IMG/VR virus record: IMGVR_UViG_3300021424_002361 | Coordinates: 1 to 26,288 of that record | Direction: 5' to 3' (one strand) | DNA from: a virus | Length of the DNA: 26,288 bases | Shown: in pieces, positions 1-6,225 of the stretch | How the letters are laid out: the number at the start of each line of letters is the position of its first letter | Numbering within the stretch: position 1 is the stretch's first letter | The notes under the pieces: generated by a model | What the model was told of the DNA's origin: nothing | What the model saw: the letters and a program-made list of their open reading frames with translations, nothing else | The model's database searches: none | Program-made: the position numbers and the translations under genes

Positions 1-16
1 ATTTGATATCACCAAA

Positions 17-217
17 CTATCTTCCTCTTTTTCTTTTGAGTTCTAACTCTTTAAGGTAATGTGCCTTCCATTTATATTCAACGGAAATGGGTCCGTTTTG
101 TTGTTTTTTCAGGTCATATTTCCAAATTGAAGTAGATTCTTCATCTTCAAATATGTATTCAAATTTTGTGAGTTTTTCCGCTTTACTATTGTTTTCTTTA
201 GAGTTCTTTATACTCAT
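17..217 (-). CDS. Small charged protein of unknown function
   Basis: A 66-residue, highly charged protein with no signal peptide, membrane segment or cysteine. It has an acidic patch near residues 22-28 (FEDEE) and a basic C-terminus (KRKRGR), with two tryptophans in the middle. I do not recognise the family. The ATG overlaps the TGA of the upstream SGNH-like gene as ATGA, the translationally coupled arrangement used all through this window, which supports it as a real gene despite its size. It is the last gene before the left edge, and its TAG stop lies inside the window, so it is complete. The basic tail could bind nucleic acid, but nothing here proves that. Confidence 0.6.
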   Translation of the reverse strand: MSIKNSKENNSKAEKLTKFEYIFEDEESTSIWKYDLKKQQNGPISVEYKWKAHYLKELELKRKRGR

Positions 218-954
218 ACGTTAAAAAATTGTGGAAATTTTTTAATAAGATAATTTGCAAAAGCATTGTGCATTTTTTTAGAAAAATGGTGGTCACCCTC
301 TGTTCCTACCAAACCATTTGTTTCTTTCCATTCATCATAAATTGTATGCCAAAATCCAATTTCTTTTTCTATCTGATTTTTATTGATTATAATATCCGAT
401 TCAATCTCATTATTCCAACTCCATATAAAAATTTCAAATGGTAAATATTCTTTTAATGATTTTAAAATTTCAATATAATTTTCTTTAGATGCATCGGAAT
501 CGTTTATAATTTCTGTAGTTTGTATCATTTTATCAACTTCATCATCTTCTAATTCAAAAAATGGTTCTGCTAATCTAAAGTCCAAAAATGGTGTTTCTTT
601 TCGGTAAGATTTCGAACCTATAAAATAATCAAAATGAGAATTATCACCTTCCCATGTGTCAATAGTTTCAAATTCTATTTTTAAATTTGTATATTCAATA
701 TCCCAAGCTTTTTCATATCTCGGTAATCTAACTCTTGATAAAGTTGGTACTACTAAAATCACAAAATCATCTTTTGAAATGTTTTTTAAGTTTCTTAAAA
801 ATATATCCAATATAGTTTGAAAATCTCTACTAGGTTTTGATTTAACAATAAATGATTCTCCTTTAAATTTATCGGATACCTGCTGAACCCAATTTTTATT
901 TGGTCTATTGCCAAAACCTGTAAAACTATCCCCTATTATCCAAAGTTTACTCAT
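214..954 (-). CDS. SGNH/GDSL-hydrolase-like protein (third copy)
   Basis: This 246-residue protein looks like an SGNH-fold esterase or acyl hydrolase. Block I is GDSFTG at residues 8-13, placing the nucleophile serine directly after the first strand. Near the C-terminus a D-H-H-F-S segment followed by a helix fits block V, which supplies the catalytic Asp and His. The middle is rich in aromatic and acidic residues and shows no clear block II or III. There is no signal peptide, so it would act in the cytoplasm or on the virion. The ATG overlaps the stop of the cupin gene (ATGA), and its own stop overlaps the next gene. Two further SGNH-like genes lie at 4895-5776 and 19376-20227. In phages and surface-glycan clusters this fold often adds or removes acetyl groups on sugars; that role is inferred. 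Confidence 0.65.
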   Translation of the reverse strand: MSKLWIIGDSFTGFGNRPNKNWVQQVSDKFKGESFIVKSKPSRDFQTILDIFLRNLKNISKDDFVILVVPTLSRVRLPRYEKAWDIEYTNLKIEFETIDTWEGDNSHFDYFIGSKSYRKETPFLDFRLAEPFFELEDDEVDKMIQTTEIINDSDASKENYIEILKSLKEYLPFEIFIWSWNNEIESDIIINKNQIEKEIGFWHTIYDEWKETNGLVGTEGDHHFSKKMHNAFANYLIKKFPQFFNV

Positions 955-1358
955 ATATCAAATTTTGTATTTGGGTTTTCAACGTATCGAATATCATCCA
1001 ATTCTTGCGGATTATCTCTATAAATTCTGTAAGAATCATCTTCAAAATGTTCAGTAGATACTTCAAAAACAGTAGAATTATCCTCTAATGCTGTAAGTTG
1101 ATGTGGTTTTCCTTTTTCAATATAAACTACATCCCCAACATTTATTATCGTTCTGTTAAGTTTTGTATTTTCAATCCAATCAAATTGAAATTTACCAGAT
1201 TGTACATACCACGTTTCATTTTTAATCATGTGATAATGCATGGAAAAATTACTACTCATTTTTGGGAACACTAAGAGTTTTCCGCAATATTGTGGGTCAT
1301 TGTGTATCCATAATTCGTAACCCCAAATTTTTTTTACTTTTATTGGTTGTAAAATCAT
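951..1358 (-). CDS. Cupin, mannose-6-phosphate-isomerase-like
   Basis: A single-domain cupin of 135 residues. The N-terminal K-K-I-W-G-Y-E-L-W segment, the metal-ligand H-Y-H, a glutamate in NETWYV, and the late G-K-P-H-Q-L-T-A-L motif followed by E-V-S-T-E-H and D-D-S-Y-R match the cupin domain of type II mannose-6-phosphate isomerases and related sugar-phosphate isomerases. Known members bind a divalent metal and interconvert or epimerise phosphosugars. I chose the ATG at 1358 because it overlaps the TGA of iscA as ATGA; a longer reading frame from a TTG at 1385 would run deeper into iscA and adds residues the family does not need. With the GHMP kinase at 3278-4312 and the sugar epimerase at 14263-15132 it suggests activated-sugar synthesis. 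The substrate cannot be read from the sequence. Confidence 0.72.
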   Translation of the reverse strand: MILQPIKVKKIWGYELWIHNDPQYCGKLLVFPKMSSNFSMHYHMIKNETWYVQSGKFQFDWIENTKLNRTIINVGDVVYIEKGKPHQLTALEDNSTVFEVSTEHFEDDSYRIYRDNPQELDDIRYVENPNTKFDI

Positions 1359-1678
1359 AATGAAAAACTTTCTCCACATCCGCAAGTTCGGCTCGCGTTA
1401 GGATTTCTAAATTCAAATCCTTTACCATTTAAACCATCTGAAAAATTTAATTCAGTACCGAATAGGTATAGTAACGATTTATTATCTACTAAAATTTTTA
1501 CGCCCTTGTCTTCCGCAAGTGTATCGGTCGGATATTGTTCAGTATCAAATGAAAGTTCATAGGATAATCCACTACAACCGCCACCCTTTACTGCTACTCT
1601 TACAAATGGCGTTATACATCCACTTTCTTCTATAAGAGAATTTAATTTTTTTGCTGCTGTTTCTGTTACGGTAATCAT
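1355..1678 (-). CDS. iscA: IscA/HesB-type iron-sulfur carrier protein
   Basis: An A-type Fe-S carrier of 107 residues, the usual length. All three conserved cysteines are present: Cys35 in K-G-G-G-C-S-G-L-S-Y and Cys99/Cys101 in the C-terminal T-C-G-C-G-E-S-F. The segment around residues 63-90 (LVDNKSLLYL, then NFSDGLNGKGFEFRNPNA) is also standard for the family. The protein takes Fe-S clusters or iron from the scaffold IscU and passes them to apo-proteins in the cytoplasm. A phage-encoded IscU lies about 1.2 kb upstream in the same transcription unit, with an outer-membrane-like gene and a small gene in between. The ATG is two bases from the upstream stop. HesB-like genes are known in marine T4-like phages; having a full scaffold and carrier pair is less usual. 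Confidence 0.93.
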   Translation of the reverse strand: MITVTETAAKKLNSLIEESGCITPFVRVAVKGGGCSGLSYELSFDTEQYPTDTLAEDKGVKILVDNKSLLYLFGTELNFSDGLNGKGFEFRNPNASRTCGCGESFSL

Positions 1679-1679
1679 A

Positions 1680-2537
1680 TTAAAAATTAAACCCAGCTCC
1701 TAACCAAAATGTTTTTCTAAATGGGTCAAAATCAGTTGAAATTGAAATAAATTCATAATCATAAGTTATTCCAACACTTGTTGAAACGTAATTGTCTATA
1801 AAGTTTTTGAATGAGTATTTTCCGTTATTAGAAAGTATGTTCAACTCATCGTAAAATTGAAAATTTTCCTGCTCGTTTCCTATACCAAGTGATAAATTAA
1901 CACCAAAATGTTTCATTTCCCTTCCTACTCCAAAATATACTGACCATCCTTTAATTATATCTTCTAATCTTTGGTCATTCCAAACTGTTGAAGCATTATA
2001 AAAATTCACATTTGGGTGATTATAAAATTCAGAACGGTCGCCGCTCATAATTTTGTTAAACTGACCTTTAAAATAAACACCTTTTCCAATCGTAAACCAT
2101 GCTCCAAGTTCATTGTTTGTTGATAAATTGATACCAACCCTAACTTTATTTTTTCTACTTACTACCGTATCTGTTTTACCGTTTGATTGTACAAAAATTT
2201 TAGCGGGCCTTCTATAACCCCACCTGTCATAAACATCGAAATCATAAAAACTGTTGAATGAATATGGTGCTCCCCATCTATACCATTGGTTCCATCCACC
2301 AATTCCACCCCACATAGGTGGTGGAGGTGGAATGAATGTATTTTGTTTTGGTCTGTATTGTTCACGTCTTATTGCTTGTTTATCGAAACTTTCGGTAGAT
2401 GAGACTCGTGATGTAGACGGGCTTGATTGAGATGATGTAGTATTACGGATTGATGTTTTTTGGTCTTTTTCAGTTTGAGAAAAAGCTGAAATTTGTACTA
2501 AGAGTATAAATAGATTAAATAAAATAAATTTTTTCAT
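1680..2537 (-). CDS. Secreted outer-membrane-like protein with proline-rich linker
   Basis: A 285-residue exported protein. Residues 1-20 form a signal peptide (two lysines, then a hydrophobic core ending A-F-S-Q), a form typical of Bacteroidetes. A low-complexity Ser/Thr-rich stretch follows (about residues 28-50), then a linker with P-P-P-P-P-M-W-G-G and many Trp, Tyr and Gly residues, and then about 150 residues of alternating polar and aromatic strands ending in Phe (G-A-G-F-N-F). A terminal aromatic residue and such strands are typical of outer-membrane beta-barrels inserted by the BAM machinery. I do not recognise a specific family. It lies between the iscU and iscA genes, in a phage that otherwise encodes cytoplasmic enzymes, so it may alter the host envelope, for example by excluding other phages; that is inference. 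Confidence 0.65.
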   Translation of the reverse strand: MKKFILFNLFILLVQISAFSQTEKDQKTSIRNTTSSQSSPSTSRVSSTESFDKQAIRREQYRPKQNTFIPPPPPMWGGIGGWNQWYRWGAPYSFNSFYDFDVYDRWGYRRPAKIFVQSNGKTDTVVSRKNKVRVGINLSTNNELGAWFTIGKGVYFKGQFNKIMSGDRSEFYNHPNVNFYNASTVWNDQRLEDIIKGWSVYFGVGREMKHFGVNLSLGIGNEQENFQFYDELNILSNNGKYSFKNFIDNYVSTSVGITYDYEFISISTDFDPFRKTFWLGAGFNF

Positions 2538-2541
2538 AATT

Positions 2542-2778
2542 TTAATTTTTATTTATTATAAATCTAAAAGAACGAAGTGGGTAGTGATTCAGTTCTCGTT
2601 CAATACATTTACGATTATTTGTAATATAATTACGATTTACCATCTCAATTGAATCCCAAAATTGGTTTACAAAAGTTGGTGAAGATAGTATCTGAGATAC
2701 ATAATTCCCAATTTGAATTTTTTGTAAATCTAATTTGGGAGTTTTACAAACAAGTGTAATGCTTTTAGATTTAATCAC
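2542..2778 (-). CDS. Small protein of unknown function (GTG start)
   Basis: A 78-residue protein that I do not recognise. It starts at GTG, three bases after the stop of a possible 23-codon ORF; the next in-frame ATG is in the second half and would leave only a short fragment. The N-terminal half is mixed hydrophobic and basic (K-S-K-S-I-T-L-V-C-K), the C-terminal half polar with N-R-K-C-I-E-R-E-L-N-H-Y-P-L-R-S-F-R-F. No signal peptide or membrane helix is seen. It ends four bases before the signal peptide start of the outer-membrane-like gene, in a tight operon, which is the main reason to accept it. The GTG start and lack of a recognised domain keep confidence moderate. Confidence 0.5.
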   Translation of the reverse strand: MIKSKSITLVCKTPKLDLQKIQIGNYVSQILSSPTFVNQFWDSIEMVNRNYITNNRKCIERELNHYPLRSFRFIINKN

Positions 2779-2781
2779 AAT

Positions 2782-2853
2782 TTATTTTTTACACCAACCA
2801 AAACATACTTTTCCAAAAGTAAGTTTGCTAATTAGATTACAGATGTGTTTCAT
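2782..2853 (-). CDS. Possible 23-residue cysteine-containing peptide
   Basis: A short ATG-to-TAA frame overlapping the last 17 bases of iscU. It would encode a basic peptide beginning MKHICNLISKL and ending G-K-V-C-F-G-W-C-K-K, with three cysteines and a C-x-x-x-C pattern at the end. It fills the only real gap between iscU and the next gene, and the GTG start of that gene follows its stop by three bases, as expected if translation passes from one to the other. No family is recognised and 23 codons can occur by chance in AT-rich DNA. Treat it as a candidate only. Confidence 0.3.
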   Translation of the reverse strand: MKHICNLISKLTFGKVCFGWCKK

Positions 2854-3244
2854 AGTTTAATTTTTGAAGTCCTTGTTTTTCACGATAATCATTTATTGCC
2901 GCTTTTATAGCATCTTCGGCCAACACAGAGCAGTGAATTTTGACCGGTGGTAGATTCAGCTCTTCGACTAAATCCATATTATCAATTGTGACTGCCTCAT
3001 CAACACTTTTACCTTTTAACCATTCTGTTGCTAAAGATGATGCTGCGATTGCTGAACCACAACCAAAAGTTTTGAATTTTGCATCGGTAATGATATTATC
3101 ACTAACTTCAATTTGTAATCTCATTACGTCACCACACTCAGGTGCGCCCACCAAACCGGTGCCAACATTGGATTTTGATTTATCTAATGTTCCTACATTT
3201 TTAGGATTTTGATAATGGTCTAATACTTTATCTGAATATGCCAT
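2837..3244 (-). CDS. iscU: IscU/NifU-N iron-sulfur cluster scaffold
   Basis: A complete IscU scaffold of 135 residues. The three cluster-binding cysteines are present: Cys37 in G-A-P-E-C-G-D-V-M, Cys62 in F-G-C-G-S-A-I-A-A-S-S, and Cys105 in K-I-H-C-S-V-L-A-E-D-A-I. Asp39 and His104 are kept too. The chaperone recognition motif L-P-P-V-K, bound by HscA, is intact at residues 98-102, so the protein should be able to use the host HscA/HscB system. IscU builds Fe-S clusters with sulfur from the cysteine desulfurase IscS; no desulfurase is in this window, so the host enzyme presumably supplies sulfur. It is preceded by a 33-base gap with a promoter-like motif, suggesting a separate transcription start. 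IscA follows downstream at 1355-1678. Confidence 0.95.
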   Translation of the reverse strand: MAYSDKVLDHYQNPKNVGTLDKSKSNVGTGLVGAPECGDVMRLQIEVSDNIITDAKFKTFGCGSAIAASSLATEWLKGKSVDEAVTIDNMDLVEELNLPPVKIHCSVLAEDAIKAAINDYREKQGLQKLNYETHL

Positions 3245-3262
3245 ATATTTTGTTTACAATAA

Positions 3263-3293
3263 TAAATATACGAAAAATTATCCAATTTGCCAA
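3263..3293 (-). promoter_or_regulatory. Putative Bacteroidetes-type promoter for iscU
   Basis: Read on the minus strand, the gap upstream of iscU holds TATATTTA (3263-3270), matching the Bacteroidetes -7 element TAnnTTTG except for its last base. Twenty bases upstream is CTTG (TTG at 3291-3293), a fit to the -33 element inside the 3' end of the GHMP kinase gene. The 13 bases TTTCGTATATTTA also occur ahead of the sliding clamp gene. AT-rich sequence makes chance matches likely, so this is a candidate. Confidence 0.35.
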
Positions 3294-4312
3294 GTTCTCA
3301 TGCCAAATTTATTCCAGGTAAATGGTTGGTGATACCCCATATCTAAATTATCCAATGCTTTGATTACTTCATATTTTGTATCGTTTGGGCAGTAGAAAAA
3401 CATAAATCCACCACCACCTGCTCCACTTATCTTACCACCGGTCGAACCTGCTTTTAATGCGGTTTCGTATAATAATTCTATTTCAGGTGTACTGATTCCT
3501 TTTGCTAACATTTTCTTTTGCTGAAATCCGTAGTCTAAAATCTCTCCTAAATCATCTATGTTACCTCTGATTAGGCAATCCTTAATAAGTTTTGCTTGCT
3601 CTACCAAAGCGTGTAATGAAAGTGTAGAGGTTTTATTTTTATCTCTCATTTTTTTTACCTGTTCCTCTAGTACTTCCGAGCTATTCCGTGTTGAGTTTGC
3701 AAAGTATAAAACTATGTTATTTTCTAATTCGTCCTGAATACTATCTTTTACTCTCAATGGATTAACTACTACATCATCACCTTTAAATTCCATATAGTTC
3801 CACCCACCAAACGCAGCTGCATATTGGTCCTGCTTTCCACCATTTTCTGCAAGTTCAACCCTTTCAATTTGAATTGCCATTTCTGCAATATCATACTCTC
3901 CCAAAGGTAAATTAAACAATTCTGTATATACTCCAATTAAAGATACTATAAGTGTCGATGATGTACCCAAACCACTTCCCGTTGGAACATCTTGATAGGT
4001 AACAATATCATACCCAAATGGTTCTAACTTAAAACGTTTGCATACGTGATTGTGAGTTGCTTTAAAGAGCTTTAATCCATAAGAACAATCTAAATCATTA
4101 CTGAACTCATGCTCCTCTCTTTCCTCTTTATTTACCCAATAAAACGATACCTTACCATCTTCTCTTAATTGTAAGGATGTGTGAGTAAATAAACGAATTG
4201 TTGTATTGATAATTGCGCCAGTATGATATTTACAATAATCGGGCATATCACTACCGCCACCACCAAAACTAATTCTGAACGGGACTTTGCTCCTGTAAAC
4301 GGTTTTCTTCAT
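3278..4312 (-). CDS. GHMP kinase, D-glycero-D-manno-heptose 7-phosphate kinase-like
   Basis: A 344-residue GHMP-family sugar kinase, close to full length for HddA-type heptose kinases. The N-terminal signature P-F-R-I-S-F-G-G-G-G-S-D is at residues 11-22, the ATP-binding loop P-T-G-S-G-L-G-T-S-S at 110-119, a G-G-K-Q-D-Q-Y-A-A-A-F-G-G block at 158-170, and the C-terminal motif G-G-K-I-S-G-A-G-G-G-G-F at 292-303. HddA enzymes phosphorylate heptose 7-phosphate at C1 on the way to GDP-heptose for surface glycans; L-fucose kinases share the motifs, so the exact sugar is unsure. The ATG at 4312 lies 44 bases inside the 3' end of the HNH-like gene; a later start would remove the N-terminal motif. 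The nucleotidyltransferase partner of this pathway is not in the window. Confidence 0.85.
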   Translation of the reverse strand: MKKTVYRSKVPFRISFGGGGSDMPDYCKYHTGAIINTTIRLFTHTSLQLREDGKVSFYWVNKEEREEHEFSNDLDCSYGLKLFKATHNHVCKRFKLEPFGYDIVTYQDVPTGSGLGTSSTLIVSLIGVYTELFNLPLGEYDIAEMAIQIERVELAENGGKQDQYAAAFGGWNYMEFKGDDVVVNPLRVKDSIQDELENNIVLYFANSTRNSSEVLEEQVKKMRDKNKTSTLSLHALVEQAKLIKDCLIRGNIDDLGEILDYGFQQKKMLAKGISTPEIELLYETALKAGSTGGKISGAGGGGFMFFYCPNDTKYEVIKALDNLDMGYHQPFTWNKFGMRTWQIG

Positions 4313-4862
4313 CTTCAGTTATTTGTCCACCATTCTCTGCATACCAATTTTTTACATTTCTTTCACCAACTAATAGGAAAAAACAATTGTAACAAAGAGG
4401 GCGAATATTATCTAATTTTCTGTTGTTCAAATTACCATCCAAAAAATCTATGAGTAGAGGCATTTTACCATCAGTAATCCTTGCTTCACTAAATCCACAA
4501 CTACCACATACTTTTGGTACATAACCACTATCAAATAATTTGTTTTTAAATTTATGAAGTGGATAATGTAAATGTTTACCGTCTATTAAATCATCTATGT
4601 GATATTTTTTATTTTTAATTTTTTTTGCTTTCTCTATTCCAATACCATATGGGTTTTTAAGGTTTTCAAATATACCATAAAGTTTTGCATACTTTTTGTA
4701 AGTATTATATGATACTCCTAACAGTCTTGCTGCTTCAAATGCTGAACGAGATTTTTCTTGTGCTGCTTTTATTTGTGATTCTAGTAATGGTTTTGCACCC
4801 AACCCTCTTTTACCTTTTGGTGTTTCGTCCAAATTAGGAAAAAAATTATCCGTTTGTTCCAT
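4269..4862 (-). CDS. Helix-turn-helix plus HNH-derived zinc domain protein
   Basis: A 197-residue protein with two recognisable parts. Residues about 38-60 (S-R-S-A-F-E-A-A-R-L-L-G-V-S-Y-N-T-Y-K-K) look like a helix-turn-helix. Residues 119-160 have paired cysteines, C-G-S-C at 119-122 and C-Y-N-C at 157-160, around D-G-N-L-N-N-R-K-L-D-N, the layout of a zinc-stabilised HNH nuclease fold. The histidines that normally give HNH its name are replaced: the D-H position is Asp-Phe (139-140) and the residue after the last cysteine is Phe. The enzyme may therefore be inactive and serve as a DNA-binding regulator. A perfect 9-bp inverted repeat touches its start codon. Its 3' end overlaps the GHMP kinase gene by 44 bases. 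Confidence 0.65.
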   Translation of the reverse strand: MEQTDNFFPNLDETPKGKRGLGAKPLLESQIKAAQEKSRSAFEAARLLGVSYNTYKKYAKLYGIFENLKNPYGIGIEKAKKIKNKKYHIDDLIDGKHLHYPLHKFKNKLFDSGYVPKVCGSCGFSEARITDGKMPLLIDFLDGNLNNRKLDNIRPLCYNCFFLLVGERNVKNWYAENGGQITEDEENRLQEQSPVQN

Positions 4863-4893
4863 ACTTATAACATTTAATTATAACTATAAGTAT
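4861..4893. promoter_or_regulatory. Inverted repeat at start of HNH-like gene, candidate operator
   Basis: ATACTTATA (4861-4869) and its exact complement TATAAGTAT (4885-4893) form a 9-bp inverted repeat with a 15-base spacer. It covers two bases of the ATG and nearly all of the gap up to the SGNH-like gene. No T-run terminator structure follows. It could be a protein-binding palindrome or an mRNA hairpin hiding the start codon. Confidence 0.45.
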
Positions 4894-4894
4894 A

Positions 4895-5776
4895 TCAAAC
4901 TATAAATTTATTAATGTAATCAATTATTTGCTCTGATATTTTTTTAGAGCCATTTATAGAATTGTGAACATCTAAACTAAAACCCTTAGTATCATCACTA
5001 AACATACATTTTTCATCTCTTATCCACGAAGCAATATTCATATTAAAAATATTTTTATTTTTTGAATAAAAATTTACGGAATTTTCGTCTATGTGTTTTT
5101 GAATTTCTTGACAAGTATTATAATTTAAGTATTTATCATTTTTGTTTGGTATTAAAGAAAATCTATTATCAGTTTGAATAAAAAGATACTTTATATTATT
5201 AAATTTAAACAATTCAATTAATGTAAATAATTTTGCCAATTCATCTTTTGCAAATATATGTAAATCAAATGATTTTTTAAAAAACTCTCTTGTATATAAA
5301 AAATTATCTTCTTCTAAAAAATCATAATTATCATTATTAGATACATAGTTACAATACCTCTCTTGATTTATAAAATAAGTTTCATTTCTACCGATAGGGG
5401 GTATTTCTATTATAACTAATAAATTTTCTAAATTTTCTTTTTTATTATTAATTATATAATTTAATGTTTTTCTGTATACCCTATTGAATGACCCACCAAA
5501 TATAGATTCATTAACAATATCCACATTAAAAAAATCAGCAATTCTATTTGCATAATTATATTTTTCTCTCACCCAATCATATTCATTATAAGGTTTAAAA
5601 ACATTTGGATTTGTATATTGAGTATTTTCTGATTTTGATTTTACTTTACTACAATCACTTTTAAATTTTGAAATATCTATTTCTTTTGTTTCTTCAAAAA
5701 ATTCAAAATACCAAGGATTATTATGGTTATGTCCCCACATAAAACTACAACCATTTGAATAAATTTTTGAAAACAT
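4895..5776 (-). CDS. SGNH-hydrolase-like protein (second copy)
   Basis: A 293-residue protein with an SGNH-like N-terminus: strand, then N-G-C-S-F-M-W-G-H at about residues 8-16, where the Ser occupies the nucleophile position and Cys replaces the usual Asp of GDS. Near the C-terminus, S-L-D-V-H-N-S-I-N-G-S-K-K fits a D-x-H block V followed by a helix. Between them are N-E-S-I-F-G-G-S-F-N (block II Gly-like) and many Asn/Lys residues. It is visibly more AT-rich than the neighbouring genes, which may mean more recent acquisition. The ATG shares one base with the stop of the APS-kinase-like gene (TAATG). The closest relative in the window by layout is the gene at 19376-20227, which has G-C-S-F-T-E-G. 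Substrate unknown; glycan or lipid ester is a guess. Confidence 0.55.
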   Translation of the reverse strand: MFSKIYSNGCSFMWGHNHNNPWYFEFFEETKEIDISKFKSDCSKVKSKSENTQYTNPNVFKPYNEYDWVREKYNYANRIADFFNVDIVNESIFGGSFNRVYRKTLNYIINNKKENLENLLVIIEIPPIGRNETYFINQERYCNYVSNNDNYDFLEEDNFLYTREFFKKSFDLHIFAKDELAKLFTLIELFKFNNIKYLFIQTDNRFSLIPNKNDKYLNYNTCQEIQKHIDENSVNFYSKNKNIFNMNIASWIRDEKCMFSDDTKGFSLDVHNSINGSKKISEQIIDYINKFIV

Positions 5777-6222
5777 TATACTAACATTTTAATTAATTTT
5801 GTAAATGTAATATCAGCATTATCCGATGTATCTAAATCAACAAAAAATTCAATAGGTGGTTCATAATCTAATGCAAACTTATCTTCTCTACCTCTCATCT
5901 TTTTTGTGTGACAATAAATTTCTATAGCTTTATATTGCGATTTTAAATCTTCTCTTAAATTTCTATATGGTGATACTAAACTAATTACTACATCTACTCC
6001 CTCTGAATTAAGATACTTTGCTATATCAAACGCTTTTTGTATATTTCTTTCTCTACCTTCTTTTGAATAATCTGTGTTTGGAAATAATTCTCTCAATTTA
6101 TCTCCATCGATATGTAATACGGATTTACGCCAATTCTTTTTATCTGTTTGTAACCACATTTGTAACTTCTTAGCTAAAGTAGTTTTACCGCTACCTGGCT
6201 GACCTGTAAATAGGTAAATCAT
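5776..6222 (-). CDS. Adenylylsulfate-kinase-like P-loop kinase
   Basis: A 148-residue P-loop kinase resembling APS kinase (CysC). Walker A is G-Q-P-G-S-G-K-T at residues 7-14; D-G-D-K-L-R at 39-44, G-R-E-R-N-I at 56-61, the S-L-V-S-P-Y-R-N-L-R block at 81-90, and Y-E-P-P with V-D-L-D-T near 120-132 all match the family. APS kinase phosphorylates adenosine phosphosulfate to PAPS, the sulfate donor. This version is shorter than bacterial CysC (about 200 residues), and the usual lid segment between the S-P-H/Y-R block and Y-E-x-P is shortened to H-T-K-K-M-R-G-R-E-D, so another small substrate is possible. No sulfotransferase or ATP sulfurylase is seen in the window. The stop codon overlaps the ATG of the SGNH-like gene, suggesting coupling with glycan decoration. 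Confidence 0.75.
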   Translation of the reverse strand: MIYLFTGQPGSGKTTLAKKLQMWLQTDKKNWRKSVLHIDGDKLRELFPNTDYSKEGRERNIQKAFDIAKYLNSEGVDVVISLVSPYRNLREDLKSQYKAIEIYCHTKKMRGREDKFALDYEPPIEFFVDLDTSDNADITFTKLIKMLV

Positions 6223-6225
6223 AAC

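Noticed and set aside
1359-1385. Longer cupin start at TTG 1385
   Set aside because: It needs a rare start and extends into iscA, while ATG 1358 forms the ATGA overlap seen at many other junctions here.
2162-2365. A 67-residue minus-strand frame with many His and Met residues
   Set aside because: It lies wholly inside the outer-membrane-like gene in another frame; composition follows from that gene's Trp/Gly/Pro codons.
4861-4893. Reading the 9-bp inverted repeat as a transcription terminator
   Set aside because: The stem has a single G-C pair and no T-run follows in the direction of transcription; it also touches a start codon.
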